DNA of 64,000 nt from Pogonophryne albipinna (GCA_028583405.1 CM053258.1:4309738-4373737); one strand, 5' to 3'. Positions 10,913-25,100 are shown, counted from the first letter of the stretch. Numbers and translations are program-made. The notes: generated by a model from the sequence alone, not told the origin.

Positions 10913-12869
10913 GCATTTCAGTCTATTCAAATCCTTACTCAAATATCCAAGTGGTTTTAAATGTTCAAATAAAATGGAATCGAAGAGACTTTTGAGTCTG
11001 GAAATTGTGCGGTGGCATTTCTTAATGATTTATTTTGTAATACCTTGGCTTACTTATACACAATTGGTAAATACATCAACAATGAAACGTGTCAATAATC
11101 AATCCTATAAATAATCTGTGTGTAAAACCTGCATCACATCAGAGGTAGAGGTCACAACAACTTGATACCTTCATTGTTCTGATAGAGAGAGACACAGTGA
11201 TCAAAGGTTAATAAACAAGTATACAGTAAAGCCATCAAGTGTGTCAGTATTTCACATTATAGGTTGTTACACTGCTATAGATTCCTGTATCCGAGAAGTA
11301 AGTCGAGCTAATTCAGAAACACACTCGTGAAAAACACATCTGATGGTTTCAACTCTATCTATGAATACAAATACGCTCAACACCACACTGACTCCAGCTG
11401 GACTCGAGCATATGATCCGGATCAATAGGTCAACAGAAGTAAATATTGCAGAGTGTCACTCAAGCCAGCGGGACCACGGCTTCTGGTGGAGGGGCGGAGA
11501 GTTCCCAGCCTTGAACCAAGAGCTGAAGCAGCAAAACAGACTGCTGTGTTTCCAGAGAGCTCTTTCATGGTGCTGTTGAACTGATCCAGAGATACTGCAT
11601 GAACCAGCCAAAAGCATGAAGGCCATACATGTTTGCACTTAAAATGATGTATGTGACACTAACGCACATCAAGCAAACACATCTTGTTCATTATGCGGAG
11701 AAAGCTGCACATTGCTCTGTATATTTTTCATATTTCTGTGCATTGCTACCACTAAAAACGGCTGTGAATGCAAAAAAGTGTCAATTTCTTGCCTCTTAAA
11801 CATTGACTTTTCGTGCTTTCCTCTGTTTATATCATGTAAAAATGAATATCATTGGGGTTTGGAATGAAAGAAAAGACACGTAAAGACATCCATTTGGATT
11901 TTAAGGAACTGAGATGAACATTTGTCACGATTTACTGACATTTTCTACACCAAACTGTTTAATCAAGAAAATAACGGGCATATTGTTCAGAAATGAAACT
12001 ACTTAGTTAATAACAAAACTAGCCAACTGTTTAGAACCCTACATACATGCGCTTTAAAAGGACATCATGACATACAAAGTGTATACTAAGCAGTACAGTG
12101 AACACAACATGGGGCGGTGGTACACGTTGTCCCGAGGCCTCGAGCCACTGATAACTGATAACAACAAAAACAGAGTCGCTGTGCTCCAGTAACGACAGAG
12201 GAGCTCTGAGAGATAACGCACCGCACCCTGCTTTCTCATCTGCTTCCAACTCTCCACCTCTCTGTGTCAACAAACACATCACATGCAGCTAAAGAGCGGA
12301 GGATCTCTGATCAGGGAGAACTAATATGTTATAGGTCGTTTCAGGCCATCGACCATTACAGCTGGTGGAGTATCACTGTGGGAATGCACTCAAATATTCT
12401 CGAGTCACTGTCAGATAATAGGATTTTCTATTCCGAACATTTGATGGCGGGGAAACTGTCTCTGATTGTCTCGTACATTGTCTTGAACAGGGCAATTATT
12501 ATCAGGTGTTATGGCCCAATCTGCACTCAAAAGAGCAACAAACAGTGAATCAAAACAACAGCATGACAAGTGCAATTAAGACCAGATTGCATAGTTAAAT
12601 ACACCAGAGGCTCAAAAAATGGTCACTTCCAGGTTTTTATATATTTTTTTAACTTAAAGCTTAGACTCAATACAACACACATCTTACTCAGGTTGCCCAA
12701 AATCACAAATGTACAATCTTTACAACATTCAACACCCACCACCTCTGCTTTAGGTAAGGAACAAGAGATCGAGTGACAATTGCCCGTTAATTCTTCCTTC
12801 TCTCTGTCTATACCTGTGTACTCTCATGTTCCGATTAACCCAGCTTCCCCAAATGTCTTTCTTTTTGGT

Positions 12870-13311
12870 GTCTATATACGCCGGGATCCGGAGTCATGGA
12901 TGATCCTGCGGTCCTGTGTCCTGGATCGCGAGCCCTGGATCTTGAGTCGTGGCTGTGGTCCTGGATCATAGGTCCTGGATGGATATCCTCGTGGATTCAT
13001 CTTCTTATTATACACACATGCATTTCCAAACATTTGGTCTACCTATGTTGCAAATGTATTATCTTTTCAATTTACACACGGCATCTATTGCACGTCTGTC
13101 CGTCCTGGGAGAGGGATCCCTCCTCTGTTGCTCTCCCTGAGGTTTCTCCCATGTTCCCTTTAAACTGTGGGTTTTCTCTGGAAGTTTTTCCTTGTACGAT
13201 GTGAGGGTCTAAGGACAGAGGGTGTCGTATTGTCATACTGATATTCTGTACAAACTGTGAAGTCCACTGAGACAAATGTAACATTTGTGATATTGGGCTA
13301 TATAAATAAAC

Positions 13312-13362
<51 letters not shown>
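12870..13362 (+). mobile_element. LINE-type 3' region ending in (TTGA)n
   Basis: GGGAGAGGGATCCCTCCTCT, 'cctgaggtttctcccatgtt', 'gttttctctggaagtttttcc' and 'gatattgggctatataaata' are typical of a common teleost non-LTR retrotransposon 3' UTR. It ends in about twelve ATTG/TTGA units (13313-13362). The last 90 bp recur at 54957-55045. No coding remnant; clade not assigned. Confidence 0.6.
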
Positions 13363-13364
<2 letters not shown>

Positions 13365-14492
13365 CTGACAATTGAAGATCGACTAAAGTCACAAAAATAG
13401 GGACTGGAGAAATGACTTCACTTCTCGGAGACTTGACTTAAAGATTTATAAAAAGAAAAAAAACCTAAGTGTAGCGACAAACAAAAGTGTCCTAGAGGTT
13501 GAGGTCGAAAAATCTAAACGTCAAAAATCAATGCTTAGAACAAGATCGTATTAATGAAAATGATTAACTTCTTATAATATGCACAATACCACTCTCTCAC
13601 CTTCTCTTCCACACACACCTCACACAGATATCTACTATTCTTGCCACCCATACCCATGTGACCCAACATACCCCAACCCATAATTGATCACAATATAATA
13701 ATATTATAAACAAAGACCAAATTATAAAAAATAAAAAACCTTATCAAATGTACCACAGGAATCCCCACTCTGACATATGGCTCCTACAACAAGTATATTA
13801 CACATTTCATTATTAGGCCTCTGCACCGTTATGACTTTGTCTCAGCTTTGCTAACACGTCACATGAAGGAACATGTTCAAATGATTCTGTCCACATCCTC
13901 TCATGCAATTTGCATATTGCAACAAAAACAGGAAAAGCTGCAATTATCAGTACTTTCAGGTTCAAAATGGATATAAATATAAAAGTGACGAAGTGATGAC
14001 CCAAAAGAAAATCACATTTGAGCTCACTGGAGCGTTTTTGCATCTTATTGTTTTGATTTGGCATTTTTGATTAATTCTCACTACTCTACTCCGCAAAAAC
14101 AACTCCCACTGTTCACTTTCACCCGAGCACCAAACAACAGATGGACTCAGTCAACAGATAGCTGGTGAACATAGTGGAGCAGTTATCCTCCAACGAACAA
14201 ATTAAATCACAGCTAAGGAGAAGGGAATATTGGATTTACATTTGTGGGACTGACAGAAGCACAACACCAAATGGATCTAATGTTGCTTTGTGTCTGCTGG
14301 GCTTTTTTCATTGCCCACAAGTTGCAGACAAAAATCTATTAATGCAGCTTTAAAAACAGCTTTAATATGTACTCCTCAAATCAATGTAAATCATTACAAT
14401 TCAACACCAGGAGCACTGTGAAAACACATTTCGGCTGAGATCATTCAATATTAGCAACCATTGAATGCTGATCATTTGAGTGAATATCCATT

Positions 14493-15035
14493 TTAAAGAG
14501 GACCCATTATATTTTCGGGGGTTTTCCATTTCCCCTAGTGTGTTATATGGTTTTGGTGCATCTAAAATCCCAAAGTTTCTCTCCCCTGCCATTTCCATTG
14601 GTCTCCTTTGTTTACTTTTGTAACATAAAGACATCAGTATGTAACAGTTCCGCCTCTATTGGCTAGCGCTCCAACACATTGTACGTGATTGGCTTAGGGG
14701 CGGGACATCTCTAAGCGGTTGACCAATTCTTGCTGACAGAAATATATAAGCGCCCCGCCACAATAAAAACCCCTCTGTCGAGCTTTTAACACTCTGTACC
14801 CCGGATTATAATATGTGCACCAGAAGCTGTTGACCAATCACAACAGGGCCTGCCAGCTGACCAATCAGAGCAGACTGGGCTCTGGTTTTAGACAGAGGGT
14901 GAAAAGAGGTGATGCAGCACAGGCAGTATGAGAGAAATAAAGAGCTTTTTGAACATTAGAGCATGGAGACATGTCACAGTAGAGACACTACATACTGATA
15001 TGAACCTGAAAGTGAGCGTAATAGGGCCCCTTTAA
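14493..15035. mobile_element. TTAA-flanked MITE with five CCAAT boxes
   Basis: TTAA sits at both ends (14493-14496, 15032-15035), with inverted termini AGAGGACCCATTATATTTTC and GTGAGCGTAATAGGGCCCCT. TTAA duplications are typical of piggyBac-type elements, so that superfamily is inferred. Inside are ATTGG/CCAAT cores at 14658, 14698, 14723, 14834 and 14861, GGGGCGGGAC at 14697-14706 and a TATATAAG at 14743-14750. Non-coding. Confidence 0.75.
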
Positions 15036-16289
15036 TTCAATGGCTGTGTCGCTACATGCCAAAACGGCTCTGCAGAGAGATCAGAGCTTCTGTCCGTGAT
15101 GCAAATTCATCCAGGAAGCAGGCCTCAGAGCTTCTCATCATCACCCCCCTTTCCTCCACACCATCTTCAGAGAAGCAGCCTGACATTTTCATTACGGCCA
15201 AGCAGGCAGAGGACAGGATATAAGGCATATTAAGCTCTGTGGCTCTGTGCAGTGATGCAGAATATCAAGAGGGATGTTACTCTCCGGATGAGTAGACAGT
15301 GTCTTCACATCAGGATTTCTGCCCTGCGACATGTCAGGTTTCACTTTCTGACGTATAAAGCGGGGGAAGAACACCTTAATCCTCACTCGCTGACCTCTCT
15401 GTTTAACAACCACTTGCTACTTCCATATCCATGATGCATTTCTATTAATGATATCTCCACGATCACACTCACACTATTAATGAATGTTTGGACATCGACC
15501 GTGTCATAAAAAGTCCAAACCAAAACTCACAGGATGAAAGCATTAACTGCAAACCTGATTAACACAGAATAAAATGCTGTTTAGCTTCTTAAGGGCTCTT
15601 ATTTTATTCACACAAGTTGCTGAATGTCAACATCCAGACAGCGTGAGGCGGCTGATGAATAAAATATAGGCTAGTCTCATTTCTCTGCTGGCGGGAGACA
15701 CCATCAATATTGCATTGGCAGAGAGCTTTTAATGCAAACAGGCCATTAAGAAGCAGTGGTGTAACACACAGCTGACAAAAAAGCTTGTTTTCATGGATGC
15801 ATTGGTCTGCTTAGAAACCCCACCTGCTTCACAGAAACACAACTGAGGTATTGAAGATGTGTTCTGTCATAAAGCATGGCTAATATAGGTGATATATAAA
15901 GCCCTGCACATATGAAGAGAGAAAAGGGCACAACATACGTGAGTGTATTCTGTCGGGAGACGTGCAGCAATCAGTCCTCATAAGTTCTTTGGACTCACAG
16001 TGAAACCGCTGAGAGCTGATGATATAGTGTGAAGTGTTTCTCTGTCGAGATGCATACATACTGACTAGTGACTATAATATCATAAAATAAGACATGAAGA
16101 ACACCGCACCTTAATAACAACCTGAATGCAGTGGTAGTCGTAGAGAATCACTTTCATCCTTAATTTCCCCAACAGGATGTTTGCTTTTCACTTCACTAAC
16201 GTTTCTTCAAATCAGAGTTACAGTTCTAGTGCAGGCAGCTATTGTTCATACTATCTGAGCCCAAACATACAGAGTTACAGTAATATAGT

Positions 16290-16662
16290 AAGTCAATGCT
16301 ACATCCCAGCCAGAGCTTTAAGGTCTGCTGACCAGCTGTTGCTGATAGTGCCCAAGACCAGGCTCAAAACCTGAGGGCACCGAGCCTTCGCAGCAGCTGG
16401 CCCCAGGCTCTGGAACACTCTGCCCCTCCATGGGAGGTCAGCCGAGACACTAGGGTTTTTTAAATCCTCACTAAAGACTCACTTCTTCTCCCTGGCCTTC
16501 TAGTCAGAGTGGAGCATGACACCTGACTATTCTCTGTGTTTTTGTTTTATATATTTCTGTTGTAAATTATTGTCTTTTATTGTGATTGTAGTAATGTGTT
16601 TTACAGCACTTTGGCTCGACCGCTTTTAAATGTACTATATGAATAAAACTTGATTTGAATGT
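16290..16662 (+). mobile_element. LINE fragment: RT C-terminal remnant plus 3' UTR
   Basis: The frame reads CYIPARALRSADQLLLIVPK, TRLKT, then a stop, then GHRAFAAAGPRLWNTLPLHG, RSAETLGFFKSSLKTHFFSL, AF and the final stop, the standard L2/Rex-like ORF2 end. A single TGA (16372-16374) interrupts it. The 3' UTR ends 'ttacagcactttggctcgac' and 'ataaaacttgatttga'. Confidence 0.7.
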
Positions 16663-17103
16663 ATCGCTGAGTGATTTACATCAGATCTGACAGTCTCCTC
16701 CTAATGGTTCGTGTCAGTTTTAGCACTAGCAGTAGCATCACCATTAGGTCGACATTTGAGGTTGTCAATTTTTGATTTATGAAAAAACACTTGGATTACC
16801 AGTGGCTTAGTGTTTGTGTGCTAGCTATATAATGTAATAAATGAAGATGGTGATAATGGTAATGGTATACTTGCTTTATATTGGCATGTTATCATTGTTA
16901 TTTTGAGCTTAGCTTTTAGTTTAAAGCACCATTCTGGACATATACGGCACTACAGAGCCACTAGCATGGCTGTGGACTCTTTGCAAAAATTGCCAATAAT
17001 GTGGTTTAATCTAATAAACTGTGAGGCTGCTTTTCTCAGTTTGAAATTGTAAATTCAAAAGCTTTGCATTGAACAAAACAAAGAATTAAAATATGATCGT
17101 CAC

Positions 17104-17868
17104 TTAAAGGGGACCTATCATGCAAAATGCACTTTGTGATGTCTTTTATACATAAATATGTGTCCCCGGTGCGTCGGAGAACTCATGCAGCGTCAGAAAA
17201 TAAAACCCTCTCTCTTTTCCTCCGTACCCAAATCTTTTAAAAACAGGGTACAATGAGCAGATACAGATTTCCCTCCGAACTGACGTGTCCATCCCATGGA
17301 TGTATAATAAGAACCATCCACCTCGGTCCATCCGAGGTGACGTCGGCAGACCATAGACTGTATATATAAAGCGGCAGACCCACAGAAAGTTGCTATCAGA
17401 AACGATGCCTGACGTGTTTTGGACTTCTTTGTTTACATTAGCAAGCCTTGCTAACACTCAGAGCTAACCTGTACTGGAGAGCACATGTGTTTAAAAAGCA
17501 GGAAATGAAAAAGGAACTCACCTTGTGATAAACCCGCAAGAGAAAAAGCATTTGAGCTCCATACTGTTTCAGAAATAATCCTTGACGTGGTTTAGAACAG
17601 GATGGCGTTTTATCACAGCAGAATTTAACTTTATCTCCGGTAGAATTCTGATCAGGCATTAGCTCCGCCTCCTCTTATTTATTTTTTTCAAGCTAAGGAC
17701 CCAAAATCTGCGTTTCTCTAACAGGGCTGCAAACGAGGGGTTTGAGCAGTGTGAGGCATGGCTACAAGGGGTGAACTGTTTGGTATTTTGAAAAGAAAAC
17801 TTCACAGACATTTTTTATATAGGCCCTACAATATATGTTTCAAATATAGCATGATAGGCCCACTTTAA
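17104..17868. mobile_element. TTAA-flanked MITE, 765 bp
   Basis: TTAA lies at both ends (17104-17107 and 17865-17868). The inverted termini are AGGGGACCTATCATGC and GCATGATAGGCCCACT. It is a different family from the 14493 copy, though with the same ends plan. It is non-coding, and both strands carry stops throughout. Confidence 0.75.
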
Positions 17869-19449
17869 GGCTACTGAAAATAATCATTTAATGTAGCCTT
17901 AGTTAAATCTCCTCATAGAACAAACACTTTGGTTTTTAGATTTTTCATATTATGCTTGTACTCCCAATAAACTTCATTGCATTTGTAGCGACTACAAAAA
18001 TAACATTAACAAACATTTCCCTATATGACTAAATAATCCAAAGGAGGAAATGCATCACACTTCAAGGCCAGCAGACATGTTGTGAATACTCCCTAACCAA
18101 ATGTCACGCTTCCCTTAGCAATGACAAGGTGTATCTAAAATGTGTGCTGTGTTCTGTCAGAGGCTACATGCATCATTAAGAACAATACACACCGCACAGA
18201 ACATCTCACAGACGGTGCCTTTGAGTTCACAGTGAAGCATCTGAATGTTTTTTCAGAGCTTCAGACGTCGTGCTTGATTCACAATCCAACAGCAGATCCT
18301 GCCAGCATAGTGTTGACAGAAGGCTGTGGAAAGCAGAGTAACTTGAGTCACCATTTAAAACAGCCCTGCCACCTGATCACAGTGGCTGTTGTTGAAGCTG
18401 TTGCAATCACAAAATCAGTACAAAAAAATCACCTGGGAGAGATTAAGACAAATTGGGTAAAATAAACCCAAAACATGCATAGTGATGCTCTGATAATCCT
18501 GCTACACCTCCTACGGCTGGACCTGCTGCTCTTGACCAAAACCAAATTGATTCCCTCGCCTACTGCTCAAAGAAGAGGAGGGAAATAATTCAATACTCTT
18601 CACAAACTGGCTTCCAGCAGCTTTTGGTTTGCCGCTGCAGTTTCCTGGAGGGTGAGGAGCAGAGAGAGAGTGGAGATCTTTCTCAGCCGTCTCCTGAGAG
18701 CTTCTACCAGTTGCATAGGCTCTTTTTTTGGAGGAGGGGGGTCTGCTCAATATTTTTTAAATCGCAGCAGGATCTAGATAACACTGGAGACTGTTCAAGT
18801 AGATATGGATTAACTCTGCAACCCTTTTTTCTGCGCTCAGAGCCAAATGAACAGCATACATTCGGACACAAAGAAATCTATTGTAATGATTGTGGGCGGT
18901 CGGAGGAATGTAAACAGCCCACAGCTGTAAACAATGCTGACAGTGAGGGCATCTTCTCCACTAATACTATACATCCCTGAAGCTGCACATAAACCAAGCA
19001 TTACATTCAATGTGTGTTTATGACATCAATTATGAATTATTGTTCACATTATTTATTCATCTGTACATTTGAGAATGGCAGCTCTTTCATGAACTTGGCA
19101 AAACATATCAAATATTATAAACGGAGTATTTTAAAGTTATATTAGTCAGAAACCTTTTAGTTCAGAATATATATTTGTTACAGATGTATGCAGGACTTTA
19201 CACAAATAATAAAATATGAAATTAAAACGTTATCCTAAACGTAGTTAATCTCCTACGATAATTTATTTTAAAGTATTACAAATAAATAAAAGAAGCGGAT
19301 TTTCACATGTGAGAAGCTGAAAACACCAAATATTTAGACTGTTTAAATTCATTGTTAATTTAAATGGTTGCTTATTAATTGACTTCTGATCAAATAATAC
19401 ATTCATTGACTTATTGTTTTTACGTTTTTTCTCATACTGATATTCTGAA

Positions 19450-19585
19450 CAATCTGTGTTGTTGTATTTGCTGTAAAGTGTCTCTACTGTAGGCTATTTT
19501 TTATTATATGTACAGCACTTTGGCTCGACCCAAAATCGTTTATAAATGTGCTATATAAATAAAACTTGATTTGATTTGATATTGT
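19450..19585 (+). repeat. LINE 3' tail
   Basis: 'tacagcactttggctcgacc', 'gtgctatataaataaaactt' and (GATTT)n match the tail of the 16290-16662 element. Confidence 0.55.
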
Positions 19586-20774
19586 TCTCTATTTAATAGA
19601 GACAAAGAAAACATGTAAAAGTAGTCTAGTCTGCAGTCTAACAAGCATTACTGATATGCAAACTATGATTTGCATCAAAATATACAAATGTCAATGATAA
19701 GAATTACACAAATTGTTTTATTTTGTCCAAATAAGTACCTTTGTGTTTGAAATGACCAACATCAACAATAATGTGTTGTCTCTAGCAGGGTACGGGAAGA
19801 ATAAAGTGTTTTCATGTGCAGGTATGAGCCCTGACTTTGACCTAATAACACTTGATATTTGTGAAAATGTCACCGTGCCTCAATGCTAAAAGCACTGTTA
19901 TTAAATTACTCCGGCACAGTTTACTCAGGTCAGTCCGGGTCCGGCTGTAATGGCCTGCAGTTTATCTTGTTTTGCTTTGAGCATGTAGGACAGGTACAGT
20001 AAGCAAATAGAAAGCACTCGTTACAATCAATTACATAACAACTACACAGAGGATGTTGTAGCCATGGAGACTCAGTGAGGAAAACGCATGTGAGTGAAAC
20101 AGTGTGCTGCTGTCAAGCTTTTTCCCCTTATCGCTAATGGAGGAGGAGGAAAGAGGCTCGTGTTGGGGAGCCGAGGCTGGATTCAGACAGTGGAATAACT
20201 GTCTCCAAACTCCACTGGAAATCTCTTTTTCCTCGCCTTAATATAAGAGTAAATTCTGGTGTATATAATGACCAAATTCCTCAGCCAAATTTCCAACAAC
20301 TCCAGAAGATGTTTGTTGTGTTCCTGTGAGTTTTGACAGCTGCTCGATGATTTTCTTCTGTGCCACAGCGGATGTTTTAATGCTGTCAGGTAGCAGCAAC
20401 ATGCAGGATAATAGAGTCTTCAACACAGGACATACTTCAAAACCCCTCTGGAGTTTCCTTGTTAACCTGGTAAGCCCGGAGCCTGTTTTTCAGGCCTCAG
20501 GCTCGAAAATGACATTCCCAGAACAAATGACTATAACTTCACTTCTAAAAAGGGGTACATTAATCATCTCAAAGCAATGATACACCTGTGAGTTGGATGT
20601 AGAAAAGTCAGAATCAATATAGAATTTTTTTTTTTTAAAGTAAATTCAGATTGAACATCGTAAAAAAATGTAAATGATAGTGTCCGTCCAAAAATAAACC
20701 ATTACTTATAGTGAAAACCACCCTTGAATGATGGGATCTCATCGGAGACTAAAAGCTTTAGGAGTCCAAACTAC

Positions 20775-21060
20775 AGGGCCGGCCCTGACCAATTTGCTGC
20801 CCTAGGCAAGATTTTAGCTGGAGCCCCCCCCCCCCAAAATGCAGACACTCACTATGACTCGCGCATGCATGCATGGTTGTGGCATGACCACCAAAACAGA
20901 AAGATATGGACACAAGATGTGTGCAAATGTATTTAGTATCCTATCCATTTGAACATGATTTAAGTGGGGGGTGGACCTAACCTCCTCTAGGGGGGTCCGG
21001 GGGCATGCTCCCCCGGGAAGATTTTTTTTTTTAAAATTATTAATCTGGTGCACTTTGAGA
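20775..21060. mobile_element. DNA element fragment starting CAGGGCCGGCCCTG
   Basis: CAGGGCCGGCCCTGACC, 'gccctaggcaaga' and a GC-rich palindromic part (GGGTCCGGGGGCATGCTCCC) belong to a dispersed fish element; a relative lies at 35908-36141. The right end is not found, and the hAT element at 21086 follows or interrupts it. Confidence 0.4.
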
Positions 21061-21085
21061 GCAACATTAGGAGATCTATGGATAC

Positions 21086-22170
21086 TAGGGGTGTAACGGT
21101 ACACGTACCCGTACCGAAATTATTCGGTACGGGCCCTTCGGTTCGGTACACGTGTGTACCGAAGTGTACCGAATGAATATAACGTTAAACGTAAAAAATT
21201 GAGAACGTGAACAACTTTTTGGAAGTAATCTCAGGTGCTGCGTCGCAGCATTCAGAGTAATTTCCTCACATTGGGCTCATCGCGTCATAGAGCGAGCAAG
21301 TCATTTCATTGGACGAGAGGCATACTATGAGAGCTGGTCACAGGGATGCGTTCAAATGTAGTCAGTAATTTGAGGAACTGTCGAAATGGCGAACGCAGAT
21401 AAAGTTGAGCTCGAAAATCCTCCAGCATCATTGAAGTCTCCGGTTTGGGAACATTTTGGTTTCGCAGTTACGTACAAGGATGACGGACAAAGACAGGTGG
21501 ACCGAACCAAAGCTGTTTGTCGGCATTGTTCAACTAAAATTGGTTACGCGGCTGGCAATACATCAAACTTGCACACTCATTTGAAAAGGCATCACCCGAA
21601 CGTGAATATCACCGGTACCAAAAGACTGAAGTGCAAACCCAACTCCCACTAGCATTTAAGCCTCCACCACTCGCAAAAACTTCAGACCGAGCCAAAGCTA
21701 TTACAAACGCCAAATATCCTTATGTTGCCATGTTAGCAAAGCGCTACCTGGCTGTATCTGCTACTACCTCTGTCCCTAGCGAGAGGGTGTTCTCCACAGC
21801 AGGAGACATTGTTAGTGCCAGCAGGTCTGCCCTTTCGGCAAGCAATGTGGACAAGTTAATTTTTCTTTAAAAAAAACATGAAAATACAATGACAAGCAAG
21901 TCATAATGTCAAACTGGCTGCTTAGGTACTAGTACAGTACAGTTCAAATACAGATTATTTCAGTTCATCGAAAAGCTGCACCTTAATGTTTATTTTATTA
22001 TATTTTGTATTTATTTGAGTGAATATTCACAGTTTAATAATAATTTAAAAAAAATATGTTATGTTTTGTGATAATTTTTTCTGCTGTACCGAAAACGTAC
22101 CGAACCGAACCGTGACCTAAAAACCGAGGTACGTACCGAACCGAAATGTTTGTGAACCGTTACACCCCTA
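21086..22170 (+). mobile_element. Internally deleted hAT transposon
   Basis: The 14-bp inverted termini TAGGGGTGTAACGG and CCGTTACACCCCTA are flanked by perfect 8-bp duplications ATGGATAC (21078-21085, 22171-22178). Subterminal regions are full of GTACCGAA/TTCGGTAC motifs. It is 1085 bp long, where an autonomous relative would need more than 2 kb for its transposase. The intact target duplication suggests a fairly recent insertion. Confidence 0.92.
21386..21870 (+). pseudogene. hAT transposase remnant: BED finger joined to C-terminal dimerisation block
   Basis: An ATG at 21386 opens a BED zinc finger: Trp21, Cys45-x2-Cys48, His65-x3-His69. The frame then stops at 21650-21652. A shifted frame from about 21622 carries TEVQTQLPLAFKPP, SDRAKAIT and then NAKYPYVAMLAKRYLAVSAT and SVPSERVFSTAGDIVSASRS, the start of the hAT dimerisation domain, ending at 21870. 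The whole catalytic RNase H-like core is missing: SDRAKAIT is joined straight to the C-terminal block. Both a frameshift and a deletion are present, so no active transposase is made. Confidence 0.88.
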
Positions 22171-25100
22171 ATGGATACATCTCTCAACACCCATATGAAA
22201 CAGAACTGTAAGCAGATTTTATTTTTCTTTATGGATATTTTACAAATCACTCCCCTTTTAAACTGTATTCTTGTTTATTAATAACTTGTTTTACTGTCAT
22301 ATAGTATTTTATACTATAAGAGAATAGATGAAAATCTATTCTCTTATTTTTTTATAACTATAATGATCATATAAAGGTGTGCCTTTACCTCACTGAGCTG
22401 AGGTTATCAGAGCCTCTCAGTCTTTCAGGAGAGAGCTCTCTAAAGCTCTCCCCCCGCGGCCGCTTACACAGTAAATTCCGATGTTAATAAAAGCTGTATG
22501 GAACCCATTGGTCGATTTTGGTGATTGACATCTCTTTTGAACCGAAGGGGAAGTTCCACATACACACGCATGTTACCATTGAGGAGTGAGAGTGACGCGC
22601 ACGCATGGGGATTAACAGGTTAACAACCGTAGCTAGGCCTGTGTTGACAATCATTAAAAAGCATTGTGTGAATCTTTGAACAACAGATTGAATGCATTTC
22701 CTTCGTCATGCTACGTTTCTTGGAATAGCATTACCATGTTATATTGTTCTACAGTAAAATAGAATAACTGTCTTTCCTCTACTGGTAAATGTATCTAATA
22801 GATATCAAAGTATGACATATAAACAAAATAGGGCCCAAATAAGCAGAATATTGCTCCAAGTGGACACAAAACTACCAACTTGAGATTTAGTATGGTTTTA
22901 AAAGGACTTGGAAACAGTTCTGTAGGATGACGTCTCTGTTTTAGGTTGGTTTTGTTGTTGAGCTTTTTGGAAAGCAGGTATTTGTTCAAGGCATGTCACA
23001 CACTCCCTTTTGTATCTTCCTTAAAGATGACACATCTTGTCAAATTTGCAGAAGCTATTGGTCCAAGAGTTTTAAGTAAAAACAAGGTGGTGCATGTTTG
23101 TCTCCTAAGAGAGATGCCATTACCTACTGTGTGCAGAAATACATTGTGGTTTTGTTTGTTAATGTGTTTATTGATCAAACAAATATAAACTCAGACTAAT
23201 ATGTATTCAGGGAATGCCTGGAACAAAACAAATATCTTACGGAAAATGCGTCACTGGCAACTGAAAGTGAAATAGTCTTTGGAAATGTAACATGAATACA
23301 AGCTACGGTTCATGTGAAGCCTGAAGTCTAGACAAAGTAAACAGCTACTGGAGGCATTCTCCCAAAATACAACCCTGGGAATGGAAGAACTGTCCCATAA
23401 AAGTCTATTAAGTTAGCATTACCGTCTACAAATATGTCTCGTCTCCCAGAGAATAACATGGGAAATACTAGACAATGGTCATACTGTAGTTTAGATGCCC
23501 TGCCCAGCAGAGAGACTAATGCCTTCTGTATTTTTAGACACTAGTGTGCTTGAAAGGAACAACCCAGAAAACACCACGATGCAGGAAATGGAACCAGCCT
23601 TCCAGTTGCATGCTTTCCTGACACTTTTTTCTAAAACTTCTGCTCCACTTTGTTGCTTTTCACACACTGAGAGATTTTACAAACTGCAGTGCTATGGCCA
23701 CGAGGGGAAGAGAGCTGGGAACAGGATGTGAATTCATCTGACAAACACGCTTTGAGAAACTCATGCTGCTGTTGCCCCGACATGCCTCCTTGATTCAAGA
23801 CATTTGCTTAAACAAGAGGGATTTGTTCTTATTCCAAGTAAACAATGATTTCACCTCATTACTTCACCTGAGAGGATTAAGGTGTTGCTGTGCTTACTTG
23901 CTGCATTGAAATGAAGCTACACTCAGCAGAAATGAGTTTGAGAGGCGGAAATTTGCAATGGCTGCGACCATTCCCACGTTCAAGCATTCACACACACACA
24001 CACAATCTTACAGACACTTGACCTCTCTTACACTTGAGAAACCCGGGAACCCAGTTTGAAGACAACCAATCAACTAACAGTTCTGCTTTTCCATCTGTTA
24101 GCAGAAACATCACACAGCCACTGTGGATGATAAATCCTCTCTATACTGGATTTGTGTCTGTATTTCGTCAGTGTCAGTGTTTAAGTGGTCTGTTTTTAAG
24201 GATCATTGAAGTGAAACACTCTGGAGGAATTAGTCATCCTGCTAGCATATCTCTGGAGACAATATTGTTGGACTTTAAGTTTTTATTCATCCAGTGAATT
24301 TTGGATTAGGACCAACATTTTGAACAGATATTCATGTTCCTTTGAATGCGATTTTGTGATCCTTTGATTCCTGAAGCACCATCACTTTCCAATTATTTTA
24401 CTAAATACTTGCAAGACAAGACAATGAGATCAGTCTCATCTACTTTGTGTTGAGTGCTAAGTAGCATGCGATGCAATATTAGCAAGCTAACACAACAAAC
24501 GATGTGTCTGCTTGGCATCGTCATGTTAGCATTGTCATTGTCATCATGTTAGCATTGTCATTGCATGCAAAGATATCTTTCTTACAGATTAAAATGTAAC
24601 ATTTATTTGGTTTGTCTGAAGACAGGTTCATATCCAGAGGGGTGACTGAGAATGAGAAGAAATAGATGAGGGAACTTGGCTCCTGTGTGAACTTTCAGAA
24701 TACGTTAACAAACGCCTCTAACTTGTGAAATGACACAGTTTTGATGTTGCCGCCTTGAAACAATGTTCTCTTTCCCCCCAACCACCCTTGTTTTACTTTC
24801 AAACACACAGTTTTGCATCCACGTCATTCTGTGACCTTTGCGGTGCATGTGCAGGATGCAAACACCTAGTGAGAGGAGTAAAGTTTTGATGAGTAACACC
24901 CTTTCTGTTAACAGATACTGTACCTGGTTACAATCCTAATACTAGATACCGTATAGTGCATGTGTTACAGTTTTTACCTCAGATAGAGTCAGTGTTGGTT
25001 ATTCAGCTCTATTATTTAAGATTTTCTCTTTTAAATCAAAAGGATTGCACTTAAATGTTCCTCCTCTTATATCACTGTACACATATACACACTTTTCTGC

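Noticed and set aside
17146..17659. Two adjoining minus-strand frames of 103 and 73 codons
   Set aside because: Both lie inside the TTAA-flanked MITE 17104-17868 and show no motif.
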